Positions 52,969-62,008 are shown, counted from the first letter of the stretch. The stretch is DNA of 64,000 nt from Bdellovibrio sp. NC01 (GCF_006874625.1 NZ_CP030034.1:2542001-2606000), one strand, 5' to 3'. Program-made: numbers and translations. The notes: generated by a model from the letters alone, not told the origin.

Positions 52969-53448
52969 ATGAAATCACTTATGGTTCTTGCATTGTCTTT
53001 GTTCGCAGCTTCTTCTGCATTCGCAGGTAAATACTCAGTAAACACTTCTTGGGAAGTTCTTACTAAAGCTTTTGACTTAAAAATCGAAGCTCCTACAGTA
53101 AAAATGGGCACTCAAATTGGTTACATGGATGTTTGTCTTGATGGCGATATGCTTCGCACTATCAACCCAGTAGCAATCACTAAAACAGTTCACGGTAAAG
53201 AAAAAGACACTGTTGTAGTTATCGGTCACAAATACCTTTCTACTTCATTGAACTACAAACACACAGTTTCTGTTTGTGAATACGTTGGTGGTCACGAAAA
53301 TCAACGTTATGTTTGCCACGATGAAGTTGAGTCTGGCACATACCCAACAACTGTAAACGTAAGCGTTTACTCTTGGAAAACTCAAGGCGAGCGCGAAGTT
53401 GTAAACTTCTTGTTCAAAAAGCCTTTCACAGTTCAAGCTTGCCAATAG
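52969..53448 (+). CDS. secreted cysteine-containing protein, paralog of 54396 gene
   Basis: Start at 52969 is fixed by AAAGGAG and a signal peptide (MKSLMVLALSLFAASSAFAG). The 159-residue product aligns with that at 54396-54893: YMDVCLDGDMLRTINPV against VTGICVSGEYARTIEPI, and SVCEYVGGHENQRYVCHDEVE...NFLFKKPFTVQACQ against SVDCLDYRNGYCVRYDRSLK...LYKVKYQLPNCE. Both have four cysteines in similar spacing, so a conserved disulfide beta-fold is likely. A regulator gene lies between the two. Function unknown; secreted effector or adhesin is conceivable. Confidence 0.65.
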   Translation: MKSLMVLALSLFAASSAFAGKYSVNTSWEVLTKAFDLKIEAPTVKMGTQIGYMDVCLDGDMLRTINPVAITKTVHGKEKDTVVVIGHKYLSTSLNYKHTVSVCEYVGGHENQRYVCHDEVESGTYPTTVNVSVYSWKTQGEREVVNFLFKKPFTVQACQ

Positions 53449-53465
53449 TATTTATTAGTTAGCTC

Positions 53466-53499
53466 AGAAACCCCTTATCCCCCGGGATAAGGGGTTTTG
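53466..53499 (+). terminator. terminator after the secreted-protein gene
   Basis: CCCCTTATCC-CCCG-GGATAAGGGG followed by TTTTGTCCC. It partly isolates the first secreted gene from the regulator gene. Confidence 0.88.
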
Positions 53500-53526
53500 T
53501 CCCAAAAAAGTGGACAAACCTTGGAC

Positions 53527-54399
53527 ATGTCTGAAATAAGCCCCGTTCCAAGTGATTCCGGTGGAGAAATTCGTCCTCTCCTTTTATACCTAAGCACAAT
53601 GAATTCAGAACTTCAGGAACTCTCTCTTTCGAATGTCCCTCAGGTCAATTTGCGCGAGCAAGTTCAACAGGATATCACCCATTATCTTGAGCATTTCGAC
53701 AATCCTAAGAAGGCCTTGGCAAACCTCAGTAAACGCTCTGAAATTCATATCAAAACCTTACGCCGTCTTTTGCTGCTTTCCCATAATCCGAGCTATCAAA
53801 CTCTGTATAAGCTGTATTCCGTGATCCTGGGCGCTAACAATGTTCAAGACATCATTGCCGCGGCCCCTGCTGTAGTTCGCGCTAAGCTTAAAAAGAACGA
53901 TCCACAGGTCAATCAAGGCGCACGTTTCAGCTATCTGGCGGATGTTGAGGCCGAGCTACAAAATGACCGTGTTTTTGCAGAACTTTATGTCCTGGCTGAT
54001 ACGGCTCCTTTTACGCGTTTAACAGCACAAAAACGTTTTGGTGAGTATGGCTTGGAAGTTCTGCATAAGATGCTAGATATGCGCGTGGTGCACTTACAAC
54101 AAGACGGCACTTTCGTTTTAGGCAGTCGCAGAGCTTCGTTTGGTGCGGCGACTATCAAAAAAGTCGGCCTGCAACTGACGCAAAGCTATTCTAAGCCAGA
54201 AAACACCGATATCAATTATGCCAATCACATGTCGTTGTATTTCGAATCCATCAGCGAAGTCACTTTGCGAAAGTGGATCGATATTGATGAAAAAGCCTTT
54301 AAAGAAAAATTAGAACTACTTAAGCAACCAGGCGCTAAAGGCGCGATCCCCGCTTATACATTCTCGAGCACTGACACTTTGAAAGAGCCCGCTAAATGA
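53527..54399 (+). CDS. HTH regulator-like protein (TIGR02147-like architecture)
   Basis: A 290-residue protein without signal peptide. Near the N-terminus NLSKRSEIHIKTLRRLLLLSHNPSYQTLYKLYSVI looks like a helix-turn-helix (XRE-like). The middle (RVFAELYVLADTAPFTRLTAQKRFGEYGLEVLHKMLDMRVVHLQQDGTFVL) is winged-helix-like, and the C-terminus (SLYFESISEVTLRKWIDIDEKAFKEKL) recalls TIGR02147 ends. I am not sure of the family. It overlaps the downstream secreted gene by 4 bases (ATGA) and may control both secreted paralogs. Confidence 0.6.
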   Translation: MSEISPVPSDSGGEIRPLLLYLSTMNSELQELSLSNVPQVNLREQVQQDITHYLEHFDNPKKALANLSKRSEIHIKTLRRLLLLSHNPSYQTLYKLYSVILGANNVQDIIAAAPAVVRAKLKKNDPQVNQGARFSYLADVEAELQNDRVFAELYVLADTAPFTRLTAQKRFGEYGLEVLHKMLDMRVVHLQQDGTFVLGSRRASFGAATIKKVGLQLTQSYSKPENTDINYANHMSLYFESISEVTLRKWIDIDEKAFKEKLELLKQPGAKGAIPAYTFSSTDTLKEPAK

Positions 54400-54893
54400 A
54401 ATTTTTAATCATCCTTACTTTAACTTTCATCTCGACAATGTCCTTCGCTCTTGGTGGTGGCGGCAGCGCTGGCGGTTCAGGCAATTCCATTTCGCGCGAT
54501 GAGCTTCTGAAGTTAGATCGCAAATATGACGTCAACGTTCCTGTGATGCAAATGCAAGGTCGTGCTATTGGTGTGACTGGTATCTGTGTCTCGGGCGAAT
54601 ATGCGCGCACGATAGAACCAATTAAAACGGATTCTCCATTGATTCTGTCTAGAAACAATGGCCCAGACAAAGTTCTTCGTGTTGATAGCAAGGAAGAGAT
54701 TCTGACTCAGCCATTGACGGAAGAAAGTGTTGATTGCCTTGATTATCGCAACGGCTATTGCGTTCGTTATGATCGCAGTCTTAAAACTCTGCCAACATCC
54801 TTTGAGATGGATGTGCGTGACTATGCACGGGGCAGACAAAGTTTTGGACGCCTGCTTTATAAGGTGAAATATCAGCTTCCCAACTGCGAGTAG
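54396..54893 (+). CDS. secreted cysteine-containing protein, paralog of 52969 gene
   Basis: A 165-residue protein with signal peptide (MKFLIILTLTFISTMSFA), a Gly/Ser-rich stretch (LGGGGSAGGSGNS) and the cysteine-rich fold shared with the product at 52969 (motifs listed there). It starts in an ATGA overlap with the regulator gene, so the two are co-translated. The two paralogs differ at the N-terminal linker. Function unknown. Confidence 0.65.
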   Translation: MKFLIILTLTFISTMSFALGGGGSAGGSGNSISRDELLKLDRKYDVNVPVMQMQGRAIGVTGICVSGEYARTIEPIKTDSPLILSRNNGPDKVLRVDSKEEILTQPLTEESVDCLDYRNGYCVRYDRSLKTLPTSFEMDVRDYARGRQSFGRLLYKVKYQLPNCE

Positions 54894-55078
54894 AAATTAG
54901 CTAATTCCAAGCGCCCTCTGGCTAGGGGGTGCTTGACCTAGATATGTGACACTTTTGAGCTCTTGTCATAAGTGTACTCAGAGTAAACCTCATACAATCC
55001 AATTCCTTTCATCTTATGGTGGTCTTAGCTTTGCTAAATGGCTTTCGGACTACTTAAATTACTGAAAAAGGAATCCCT

Positions 55079-55822
55079 ATGAAACGCCTGGTTGGATTTA
55101 TTTTAGCTTCTGCATTTGTGACCCCAGCATTTGCCGTCAATACGGAAGTCATTACTCATAAAAACTGCAAATTGGCGACTGAATCTGAAGCGCAAGAAAA
55201 ATTGGACTCGGTTATCCTAGGTAAGGGTTTTAAAAAAGCTGAATTTACAGTCACAAATGTTCGCGATGGCAAAGAGCACGTTCTTATTGCGAATTCCGAC
55301 GGTTTAATTTCGAAAAGAAATGACAATGAAACCAATGTCGTTTTGGAAAGCTTGCAACTGCCTGCTTTGCCAGCCCTTCGACTTTATCGCGAGAATGGAC
55401 AACCGATTTCAGCCTCAAAAGAAGATATCACTAGTCACGCGATCTCAATGAATTTTCAAAACTTTGATATCGGCAATAACGAAAAATTTTATTTTGAACT
55501 TGTCGTGCAAATCAACGAGCCGACAAACCTGACTGAGAGTGGTTATTTTATTAAATATGATTTGAAACCCGTTTATGAAAAGGTTGTCTTCAAATCCAAA
55601 GTAACGACATTTAAAAAAGCCCTTATCAACATGGTCAATCAGTCGGCAAATAGTGAAGAGAAAAAAGAATTTGCAGCGAGCTTGAAAGATCCAAAACAAA
55701 TGAAGGATTTGGAAGAGCAGCTTTCTGAAGGTTTCACAAGAACCGGTCTGCTGTATAAATTGGGTGCAGCTGGTCTGCAAGCCGTTTCCGCGAACTTGCC
55801 AACTTGTATCGTACAGCCTTAA
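55079..55822 (+). CDS. secreted protein of unknown function
   Basis: I do not recognise this gene. A 247-residue product with a signal peptide (MKRLVGFILASAFVTPAFA), strand-rich middle and a Cys near each end (HKNCKL, LPTCIVQP) that could form a disulfide. A Lys/Glu-rich region (about 185-225) looks helical. It lies 185 bases after the secreted paralog gene and is convergent with the hemoglobin gene. ATG 55079 has AAAGGAA upstream. Confidence 0.5.
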   Translation: MKRLVGFILASAFVTPAFAVNTEVITHKNCKLATESEAQEKLDSVILGKGFKKAEFTVTNVRDGKEHVLIANSDGLISKRNDNETNVVLESLQLPALPALRLYRENGQPISASKEDITSHAISMNFQNFDIGNNEKFYFELVVQINEPTNLTESGYFIKYDLKPVYEKVVFKSKVTTFKKALINMVNQSANSEEKKEFAASLKDPKQMKDLEEQLSEGFTRTGLLYKLGAAGLQAVSANLPTCIVQP

Positions 55823-56199
55823 TCCAAAAGATTTAAATTGATCATGAAATTGCGGGCGATTCTAAACGCCCGCGTCTTTGCCTCTTCGGCTTTCATTCCA
55901 ATAAAATGCTCATCAATCGTTTCAACAAAAAGACGCAGCCATTGCTCAAAGTGTGAAGGCACAAGATTCAACTTCATGTGCGGAGGAAATGGACGGCCAC
56001 GATAAGTATCTTCGCCTAATAACAAATCACTCCAGAAATTGTAGAGCTTCGGCAAATGCTCTTCCCAATTTACTTTCGCCACATCGTTGAAGATGGGACC
56101 AATCAAAGAATCTTTACGAACTTTATCGTAAAAACGGTCGACCAGGATTTGAATGTCTTCGCGAGTTTCGATGGGTTTGCGATTGTCTTTTGCGCTCAT
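55819..56199 (-). CDS. group III truncated hemoglobin
   Basis: A 126-residue 2-over-2 globin of the group III (Ctb-like) type: YDKVRKDSLIGPIF, LYNFWSDLLLGEDTYRGRPFPPHMKLNL with the proximal histidine in PPHMKL, and HFEQWLRLFVETIDEHF. It binds O2 or NO, likely protecting from nitrosative stress. Its stop overlaps by 4 bases the convergent secreted-protein gene. ATG 56199 is followed upstream by a region with no strong ribosome site. Confidence 0.9.
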   Translation of the reverse strand: MSAKDNRKPIETREDIQILVDRFYDKVRKDSLIGPIFNDVAKVNWEEHLPKLYNFWSDLLLGEDTYRGRPFPPHMKLNLVPSHFEQWLRLFVETIDEHFIGMKAEEAKTRAFRIARNFMINLNLLD

Positions 56200-56256
56200 G
56201 ATGCCTCATCATAGCGCACTGTTTGAAAACAAGCTATGCAACTGTCAGGTGGAAAT

Positions 56257-56613
56257 TTATGCTTCTACGAGTTCGATAGAATGACCATCTGGATCAAGAA
56301 TGATCGATTTCATCCCATCTGGCATCTCAGTTGGATCAAGAATGCACATCGCGCCGTTCACTTTTTGAAGCTGAGCGACACTTTTTTCCAATTCGGTAAT
56401 ACGAAATCCCAATTGCAAACTTGGAATTTGAGACTTTTGCGTGTTTTTGATTGAATACAGAGAGAATTCAACACCATTGTGCGTGGCTCTGTACACTTCG
56501 CTGCCCTTATCGACTTTGATGGCTTTAAATTGAAAGCCTATAATTCGATAAAAATCGAGCATGTCCTGTAGATGCATAGTATTTATTGTGATAGAAGTGA
56601 AAACCAAGCTCAT
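56257..56613 (-). CDS. VOC-family (glyoxalase/bleomycin-resistance fold) protein
   Basis: A 118-residue VOC domain: MSLVFTSITINTMHLQDMLDFYRIIGFQF opens the first beta-alpha-beta unit and ILDPTEMPDGMKSIILDPDGHSIELVEA closes the second, with the usual metal-site Glu near the end. The substrate is unknown; these range from glyoxalase I to antibiotic binders. It lies between the truncated hemoglobin gene and pepN and diverges from pepN by 26 bases. Confidence 0.85.
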   Translation of the reverse strand: MSLVFTSITINTMHLQDMLDFYRIIGFQFKAIKVDKGSEVYRATHNGVEFSLYSIKNTQKSQIPSLQLGFRITELEKSVAQLQKVNGAMCILDPTEMPDGMKSIILDPDGHSIELVEA

Positions 56614-56639
56614 TCACCTATTATCGGAAGCGAGGCATT

Positions 56640-59267
56640 ATGAAACAAGAAAAAATTTATCTAAAGGACTATAAAGGCCCAGCTTTTTCCGTCGAATCTA
56701 TCAACCTCGACTTCAACTTGAATGAAGACTTTTGTCGAGTTGTGGCAACAAGCCAGGTGAAACAGCTCACTGCGGGCGCTGAATTGCGTTTAAACGGCGA
56801 AGACTTGAAATTGATCTCGATCAAAATCAATGGTCAGGCATTGAGCGCTGATCAATATCAAATCACTCCTGAAGAGTTGATCGTAAAATCTGTTCCTGCA
56901 ACGTTCACTTTGGAAGTGGAAACAGAACTTGAGCCACAAAACAACACGTCTCTTGAAGGCTTGTATAAATCAAGCGGCATCTTCTGTACGCAGTGTGAGG
57001 CCCAAGGCTTTAGAAAAATCACTTATTTCTTCGATCGTCCTGACGTGATGACTTCGTACTCTGTGACAATTGAAGCGGATAAAAAGAAATACCCGGTTCT
57101 TCTTTCTAACGGCGATCGCATCAAAGAAGAAGATTTGGGCAACGGTCGTCACAAAGCTTACTGGAAAGATCCACACAAAAAGCCTTGTTACTTGTTCGCA
57201 CTCGTTGCTGGTGACTTGGGTGTAATTCGTGATTCATTCACGACAGCTTCTGGTCGCAAGGTGAATTTAGAAGTCTATGCTTCTCACGGCAAACAAGAGC
57301 GTTGCTGGCATGCTATGGATTCGTTGAAAAAAGCGATGAAATGGGATGAAGAAGTTTTCGGTCTTGAATACGACTTGAATGACTACATGATCGTTGCCAT
57401 CGACGATTTCAATGCCGGTGCGATGGAAAATAAAGGTTTGAACATCTTTAACTCTCGCTTGGTTCTTGCGGATACTTCTTCTGCAACGGACACGGATTTC
57501 CACAGCATTGAATCCGTCGTCGCGCACGAATACTTCCATAACTGGACAGGCAACCGCGTGACAGTTGCTAACTGGTTCCAACTTTCTTTGAAAGAAGGTC
57601 TGACTGTATTCCGTGACCAAGAATTCTCTGCGGATATGACAGAGCGTGCGGTTCAACGTATTGAAGATGTCGATGCTTTGCGAGCGGGTCAATTTGCTGA
57701 AGATGCCGGTCCTAATGCGCACCCTGTCCGTCCTGAATCATGCATGGCAGTTGATAACTTCTTCACAATGACGATCTACGAAAAAGGATCTGAATTGATC
57801 CGCATGATGCAAACGATTGTGGGCCGTAAAGGTTTCCGCAAAGGTATGGATGAATATTTCAAACGCCATGACGGTCAAGCTGTGACGACAGAAGATTTCG
57901 CTGCCGCGATTGCTGAACCGAATGGCAAAGACTTCACACAATTTAAACGTTGGTACAATCAATCAGGAACTCCCGTTGTAAGCGTTCATGAAAAATATGA
58001 CGCTGCCTCTGGCGAGTATCACCTGACTTTGGAACAATCGTGCCCGCCGACTCCAGGACAACCAACAAAAGAGCCGTTCCATATCCCATTGATGATGGGC
58101 TTATTGGATAAAAACGGTGCTGAGTTGCCGTTGAACTGTGAAAAAATCACGATCAATACAGATGGCAAACATTTGATCGAACTTAAAGAAGCCAAAGAAA
58201 CTTACGTGTTCAAAGGTTTGAAAGAACGTCCTGTGCTTTCAATCTTGCGTGAATTTTCTGCGCCAGTGAACCTTCACTGGGATGCTTCTGAAGATGATTT
58301 GTTCTTCTTGATGAACAAAGACGTCGATTCTTTCAACCGTCGCGAGATGGCGCAAAAAATCGGCCTTCGTGTTCTTTCAAGCTTGATCGGTCAAGCGCGC
58401 GAAGGGCAGCCATTGGTTGTTGATCAAAAATACTTGCAAGCGATGAGCGCAATCATCCGTGATGAGCACATGGATCCGTCATTCAAAGCGAAGATGTTGC
58501 AACTTCCAAGCTATGCTATTTTGGCGCAATCTGAAAAAGTATTGGATGCAGATGCGTTCCACCAAGCACGCATGGCTGTTCGTTATGCTCTTGCGAAAGA
58601 AAACAAATCTGCACTGCTTGATATCTATCGCAAGTATCATGGTGTTGAGCCTAAGAGCCGCAGTACAAAAGTATTCGGTCACCGTCAGTTGAAAAACTTG
58701 GTTCTTCACTTGCTTGCTGATCTTCATGATGCCGAAGTTTTTGAAATGGTAAATCACCAATACACAAGCGCGCAAAACATGACAGATAAGATGACGGCTT
58801 TGATGATCTTGGCTGACTCCAACTCTGCTCACCGTCCGAAGGCTCTGCAACACTTCCATGACGAATGGAAAAACGATTCGGTTGTGATCAATAAGTGGTT
58901 CACAGCGCAAGCAACTTCGACTTCGCGTTCAGAAGTTTTGCAAGACGTAATGGATTTAACAAAACATCCAACGTTCAATTTGCAAAATCCTAACAACGTG
59001 TATTCACTGCTTCGCGCTTTCGGTGCGAACATCGTGCGCTTCAATGATCCAAAATTGAATTCTTACGAGTTCTATGCGGATAAAATCCTTGAAGTCGACG
59101 CGAAGAATCCGCAAGTTGCGGCTCGCCTGTGCGCAGCGTTTAACTTCGTGCAAAAGCTTGAACCTTCGATGAAGGATAAAGCCATGGCGCAAATCAAACG
59201 CATGGTTGAGTTGCCGCACTTATCGAAGAACTCACGAGAGCTTCTTCAGTCCGCCCTAACGACATAA
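56640..59267 (+). CDS. pepN: aminopeptidase N (M1 family)
   Basis: An 875-residue zinc metallo-aminopeptidase matching the E. coli PepN type. GAMEN exopeptidase motif at G260-N264, H296-E-x2-H300 with the third ligand E319 (WFQLSLKEGLTVFRDQEF), and a helical C-terminal DUF3458-like region. No signal peptide, so cytoplasmic. It releases amino acids from peptides, feeding the catabolic genes above. ATG 56640 directly follows the VOC gene's promoter; a strong terminator follows the stop. Confidence 0.96.
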   Translation: MKQEKIYLKDYKGPAFSVESINLDFNLNEDFCRVVATSQVKQLTAGAELRLNGEDLKLISIKINGQALSADQYQITPEELIVKSVPATFTLEVETELEPQNNTSLEGLYKSSGIFCTQCEAQGFRKITYFFDRPDVMTSYSVTIEADKKKYPVLLSNGDRIKEEDLGNGRHKAYWKDPHKKPCYLFALVAGDLGVIRDSFTTASGRKVNLEVYASHGKQERCWHAMDSLKKAMKWDEEVFGLEYDLNDYMIVAIDDFNAGAMENKGLNIFNSRLVLADTSSATDTDFHSIESVVAHEYFHNWTGNRVTVANWFQLSLKEGLTVFRDQEFSADMTERAVQRIEDVDALRAGQFAEDAGPNAHPVRPESCMAVDNFFTMTIYEKGSELIRMMQTIVGRKGFRKGMDEYFKRHDGQAVTTEDFAAAIAEPNGKDFTQFKRWYNQSGTPVVSVHEKYDAASGEYHLTLEQSCPPTPGQPTKEPFHIPLMMGLLDKNGAELPLNCEKITINTDGKHLIELKEAKETYVFKGLKERPVLSILREFSAPVNLHWDASEDDLFFLMNKDVDSFNRREMAQKIGLRVLSSLIGQAREGQPLVVDQKYLQAMSAIIRDEHMDPSFKAKMLQLPSYAILAQSEKVLDADAFHQARMAVRYALAKENKSALLDIYRKYHGVEPKSRSTKVFGHRQLKNLVLHLLADLHDAEVFEMVNHQYTSAQNMTDKMTALMILADSNSAHRPKALQHFHDEWKNDSVVINKWFTAQATSTSRSEVLQDVMDLTKHPTFNLQNPNNVYSLLRAFGANIVRFNDPKLNSYEFYADKILEVDAKNPQVAARLCAAFNFVQKLEPSMKDKAMAQIKRMVELPHLSKNSRELLQSALTT

Positions 59268-59301
59268 CAAAAAAGGGAGCTTTCGAGCTCCCTTTTTTTT
59301 A
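59268..59301. terminator. bidirectional terminator after pepN
   Basis: AAAAAGGGAGCT-TTCG-AGCTCCCTTTTTTTT is a strong stem with a stable TTCG loop, between pepN and convergent folE. Confidence 0.93.
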
Positions 59302-59319
59302 TTCTAAATTTCTTAAGAA

Positions 59320-60039
59320 TTAGCCTTTGTGTTGCAAGTGACAGTGACGAAGGAACTCTTCACGAGTGTGAGGCAACGTCTTAAAGTGCCCACGCAGATC
59401 GGAAGTCGCTGTCGTGCTGTGAGTGTCTTCGATACCTCTCATCATCACGCAATAGTGTTTGGCATTGATGTGAACAGCCACATGATCTGTTTCAAGCACG
59501 TATTGCAAGCAATCCGCAATTTGTTTCGTCAAACGCTCTTGCACCTGTGGACGGCGCGAGAAGTACTGAACGATACGATTGATTTTTGAAAGACCAATCA
59601 CTTTCTTATTCGGGATATACGCAACCGTCGCGATACCGTCGATTGGTAAGAAGTGATGTTCGCAGAATGACAGACATTCGATGTTTTGCACTACGATCAT
59701 TTGATCGTACTTCATCGTGTTTTCAATCACTGTCATCTTAGGGAACTTATGTGGATCCAAACCGCCAAACACTTCGTTCACGTACATCTTGGCGATACGT
59801 TTTGGTGTATCCACAAGACTGTCGTCATTCAAATCAAGACCTAGAACTTCCAGGATCTCTGTGAACTTGGTTGTGATTTTTTCGATCTTTTGTTCGTTAC
59901 TCAAACCATTATGGATCATCGGAGTCGGACGAACGTTGTCCAAGATCTTCTTCACACTCATAGGAATGATGTGAGTCTCTTCTGGAGCGATTTCGATTTG
60001 TTTCTTAGGTGTTTTCTTCGAGTTCTTTTTCTTAGCCAT
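59320..60039 (-). CDS. folE: GTP cyclohydrolase I
   Basis: Makes 7,8-dihydroneopterin triphosphate from GTP, the first step of folate synthesis. The 239-residue protein has the catalytic zinc set C126, H129 and C197 in [12 protein letters not shown] and [15 protein letters not shown], with the downstream SDLRGHF motif. An N-terminal Lys-rich extension ([14 protein letters not shown]) precedes the core and is not part of the E. coli enzyme. It is 31 bases after the PilZ gene on the same strand, so the two are likely an operon. Confidence 0.95.
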   Translation of the reverse strand: MAKKKNSKKTPKKQIEIAPEETHIIPMSVKKILDNVRPTPMIHNGLSNEQKIEKITTKFTEILEVLGLDLNDDSLVDTPKRIAKMYVNEVFGGLDPHKFPKMTVIENTMKYDQMIVVQNIECLSFCEHHFLPIDGIATVAYIPNKKVIGLSKINRIVQYFSRRPQVQERLTKQIADCLQYVLETDHVAVHINAKHYCVMMRGIEDTHSTTATSDLRGHFKTLPHTREEFLRHCHLQHKG

Positions 60040-60070
60040 GGTTTACCTTCACGATGCTTATGCCCGAATC

Positions 60071-60751
60071 TTATGCTTTTGGCAAATTCTGGCTCGAAAG
60101 CCATTGGCGAATGAGCTCTTGTTCTGCCGCAGAAGTGTCCTCGAAATGAACGCGAATAAAGCTCTCTTGAACGTCAAGGATTTGACCGTGACAAAGAATA
60201 TCGTTGATCTCAGTCAACGCCAATGACACACGGTCCCCTTTTTTAAAGGTACTACCCTGCGGCACGGCAATACGTGCTCCAGTGTATGACAAGTCCACGG
60301 TTTGCGACTGAATGGAGCCATTAATCACAACCGGAATTTGTGCGGCAAAACGCGAACCCGTTGGCGCAAACCAATGTTGGCGACGATCCAAGTAAGGGTA
60401 GCGAAAGAAATAGAAAACAGAACCAACGATAAATGCGACAAGCAAACAATCCAAAAGCTTCGCAGTTTGTGTGACAGGATTTCCACCAGGGCCAATTGCC
60501 AACACAATCGTGTAACCTGTGTAGCCCACAAATGAAAGGCAAAGGATAATGCCCAACATCCATGAAGATTTATGGCGAACCATCAAACTTGCACCTGCTC
60601 CAAAAATAAGAATCCAACTGACGACATCAAAAAGATAACTGCCAGTGCGTTGCCCTGTCAGGATATCCATTAAAGGAGTTGCGATTAATACTGCTGCTGC
60701 AAGTTGAACTACGAAAGGACGTTCAAGACCGGCGGTTTTTGCTGTTTCCAT
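60071..60751 (-). CDS. membrane-anchored PilZ-domain protein
   Basis: A 226-residue protein with about four membrane spans in the first 130 residues and a C-terminal PilZ-like domain (about 140-226). The second PilZ motif reads DLSYTGARI (family D/NxSxxG), and arginines before it (YLDRRQHWFAPTGSRF) could supply the RxxxR cyclic-di-GMP motif, though the spacing is loose. It would sense cyclic di-GMP at the membrane. It precedes folE. Confidence 0.72.
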   Translation of the reverse strand: METAKTAGLERPFVVQLAAAVLIATPLMDILTGQRTGSYLFDVVSWILIFGAGASLMVRHKSSWMLGIILCLSFVGYTGYTIVLAIGPGGNPVTQTAKLLDCLLVAFIVGSVFYFFRYPYLDRRQHWFAPTGSRFAAQIPVVINGSIQSQTVDLSYTGARIAVPQGSTFKKGDRVSLALTEINDILCHGQILDVQESFIRVHFEDTSAAEQELIRQWLSSQNLPKA

Positions 60752-60825
60752 CGCCTAACTTATCGGTTTGATTCTAGTTTGTTTATAATTTTTTATTGAT
60801 TCTCGGACCTGGTCTTCTATAGTTG

Positions 60826-60838
60826 TCTCATTGTGAGA
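60826..60838. promoter_or_regulatory. TCTCA-TTG-TGAGA palindrome, copy 3
   Basis: TTGTCTCA (60823-60830) - TTG - TGAGACAA (60834-60841) is a perfect eight-base inverted repeat. It contains the GTG start codon (60833) of the beta-barrel protein gene. A TATAGT -10-like element lies at 60815-60820. Confidence 0.5.
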
Positions 60839-62008
60839 CAAAATAAATTTACATTCTTATTATTGCCGCTTTTATTTCTTTTAAACACACAAGAGGCTTC
60901 GGCTTATCCTGATTTTATCGGATACGGCTACTCGTCTTGTATCACTTGCCACTACAACGGTCTGGGCGGCGGAGCATTGAACGATTACGGTCGTGCTTTG
61001 TTTGCGACAGAAATCACAGCTCGTGACGTCTATTCAAAACGCACAGAAGAAGAAACAATTGCGGCGCAGTCTGGTTTCTTGGGCTCCACACAACTTCCGT
61101 GGTGGATTCGCCCTGGCTTAAAATATCGCGGCTTGTGGTATCAAACGAACCCAGGCAGCAACCAGAAAATGGAAAAATGGATCAACATGCAAGAAGACAT
61201 CAACATGAACTTCTTTGCAGACAAAAAGCAGACTGTCGCGTTGATCACAACTGCTTCTTATGCGGATCAATATCCTCCGCACGCTGAAGTGAAGCAATGG
61301 CAGATGTACATGAAAGAGTACTATCTGCGCTACAAATGGAACAATAATTTGTGGATCTACGCCGGGCAGATGGACAAAGCTTTTGGTATTCGCAATGCCG
61401 ACCATACGGCTGTGAATCGTTCGATCAACAGAACATCTTTGCTGGGACAATTTGACCAATCCTTGGGTGCGACTGTGCACTTCACATATCCGACATGGGA
61501 CGTGGCTGCGAACGTGTTCTTCGGTAACTCTTACGAAGATGATCCTGAAAAACAAAAAGGTCTCGCGGTTAGCGGTGAATACCAAGTTTTTGAGAAATTC
61601 AAAATCGGTGGTTCAGCAATGACGTCACAAAGTGATTTTGTGAAATGGAACATGCTGGCGTTCACATCACGCATCGGCCTATCAAAAGGCAGTTCGATTC
61701 TTGCAGAAATTGGTTTGAAAGATCAAACGACGAAAGCGTCTGACACAAATATTCTTGGTACATATGCGTGGATTCAATCACTTGTAAACATCCGCCGCGG
61801 TTACAATTTGTTATCAACAATCGAGGCCAGCAAATCGGATATCAAAAAATCTTCCGCAGAAAATTTACGTTGGAGCGTAGGCACGATGTTCTTCCCTATT
61901 CCGCGTACTGAAATCCGCATTATGGCTGTGAATGGAAAAACCTATGAAGACGGCAGCGGTCAATACGACAGCTGGATGCTTCAATCACAATTGCACGTGT
62001 CATACTAA
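60833..62008 (+). CDS. CxxCH-motif beta-barrel outer-membrane protein
   Basis: A 391-residue product with a signal peptide (MRQNKFTFLLLPLLFLLNTQEASA) and, just after it, SSCITCHYNGLGGGALNDYGRAL, a c-type heme-binding CxxCH motif. The rest (about 70-391) is strand-rich with aromatic-girdle patterns ending in QLHVSY, like an outer-membrane barrel. A porin with a periplasmic heme at its N-terminus would be unusual. The GTG start at 60833 has no ribosome site and lies inside a palindrome, so a leaderless mRNA is possible. It is 12 bases from the next gene. Confidence 0.72.
   Translation: MRQNKFTFLLLPLLFLLNTQEASAYPDFIGYGYSSCITCHYNGLGGGALNDYGRALFATEITARDVYSKRTEEETIAAQSGFLGSTQLPWWIRPGLKYRGLWYQTNPGSNQKMEKWINMQEDINMNFFADKKQTVALITTASYADQYPPHAEVKQWQMYMKEYYLRYKWNNNLWIYAGQMDKAFGIRNADHTAVNRSINRTSLLGQFDQSLGATVHFTYPTWDVAANVFFGNSYEDDPEKQKGLAVSGEYQVFEKFKIGGSAMTSQSDFVKWNMLAFTSRIGLSKGSSILAEIGLKDQTTKASDTNILGTYAWIQSLVNIRRGYNLLSTIEASKSDIKKSSAENLRWSVGTMFFPIPRTEIRIMAVNGKTYEDGSGQYDSWMLQSQLHVSY

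Noticed and set aside
54909-54934. Terminator after the secreted paralog gene
   Set aside because: The stem AAGCGCCCTC/GGGGGTGCTT is imperfect and has no T-run; not called.
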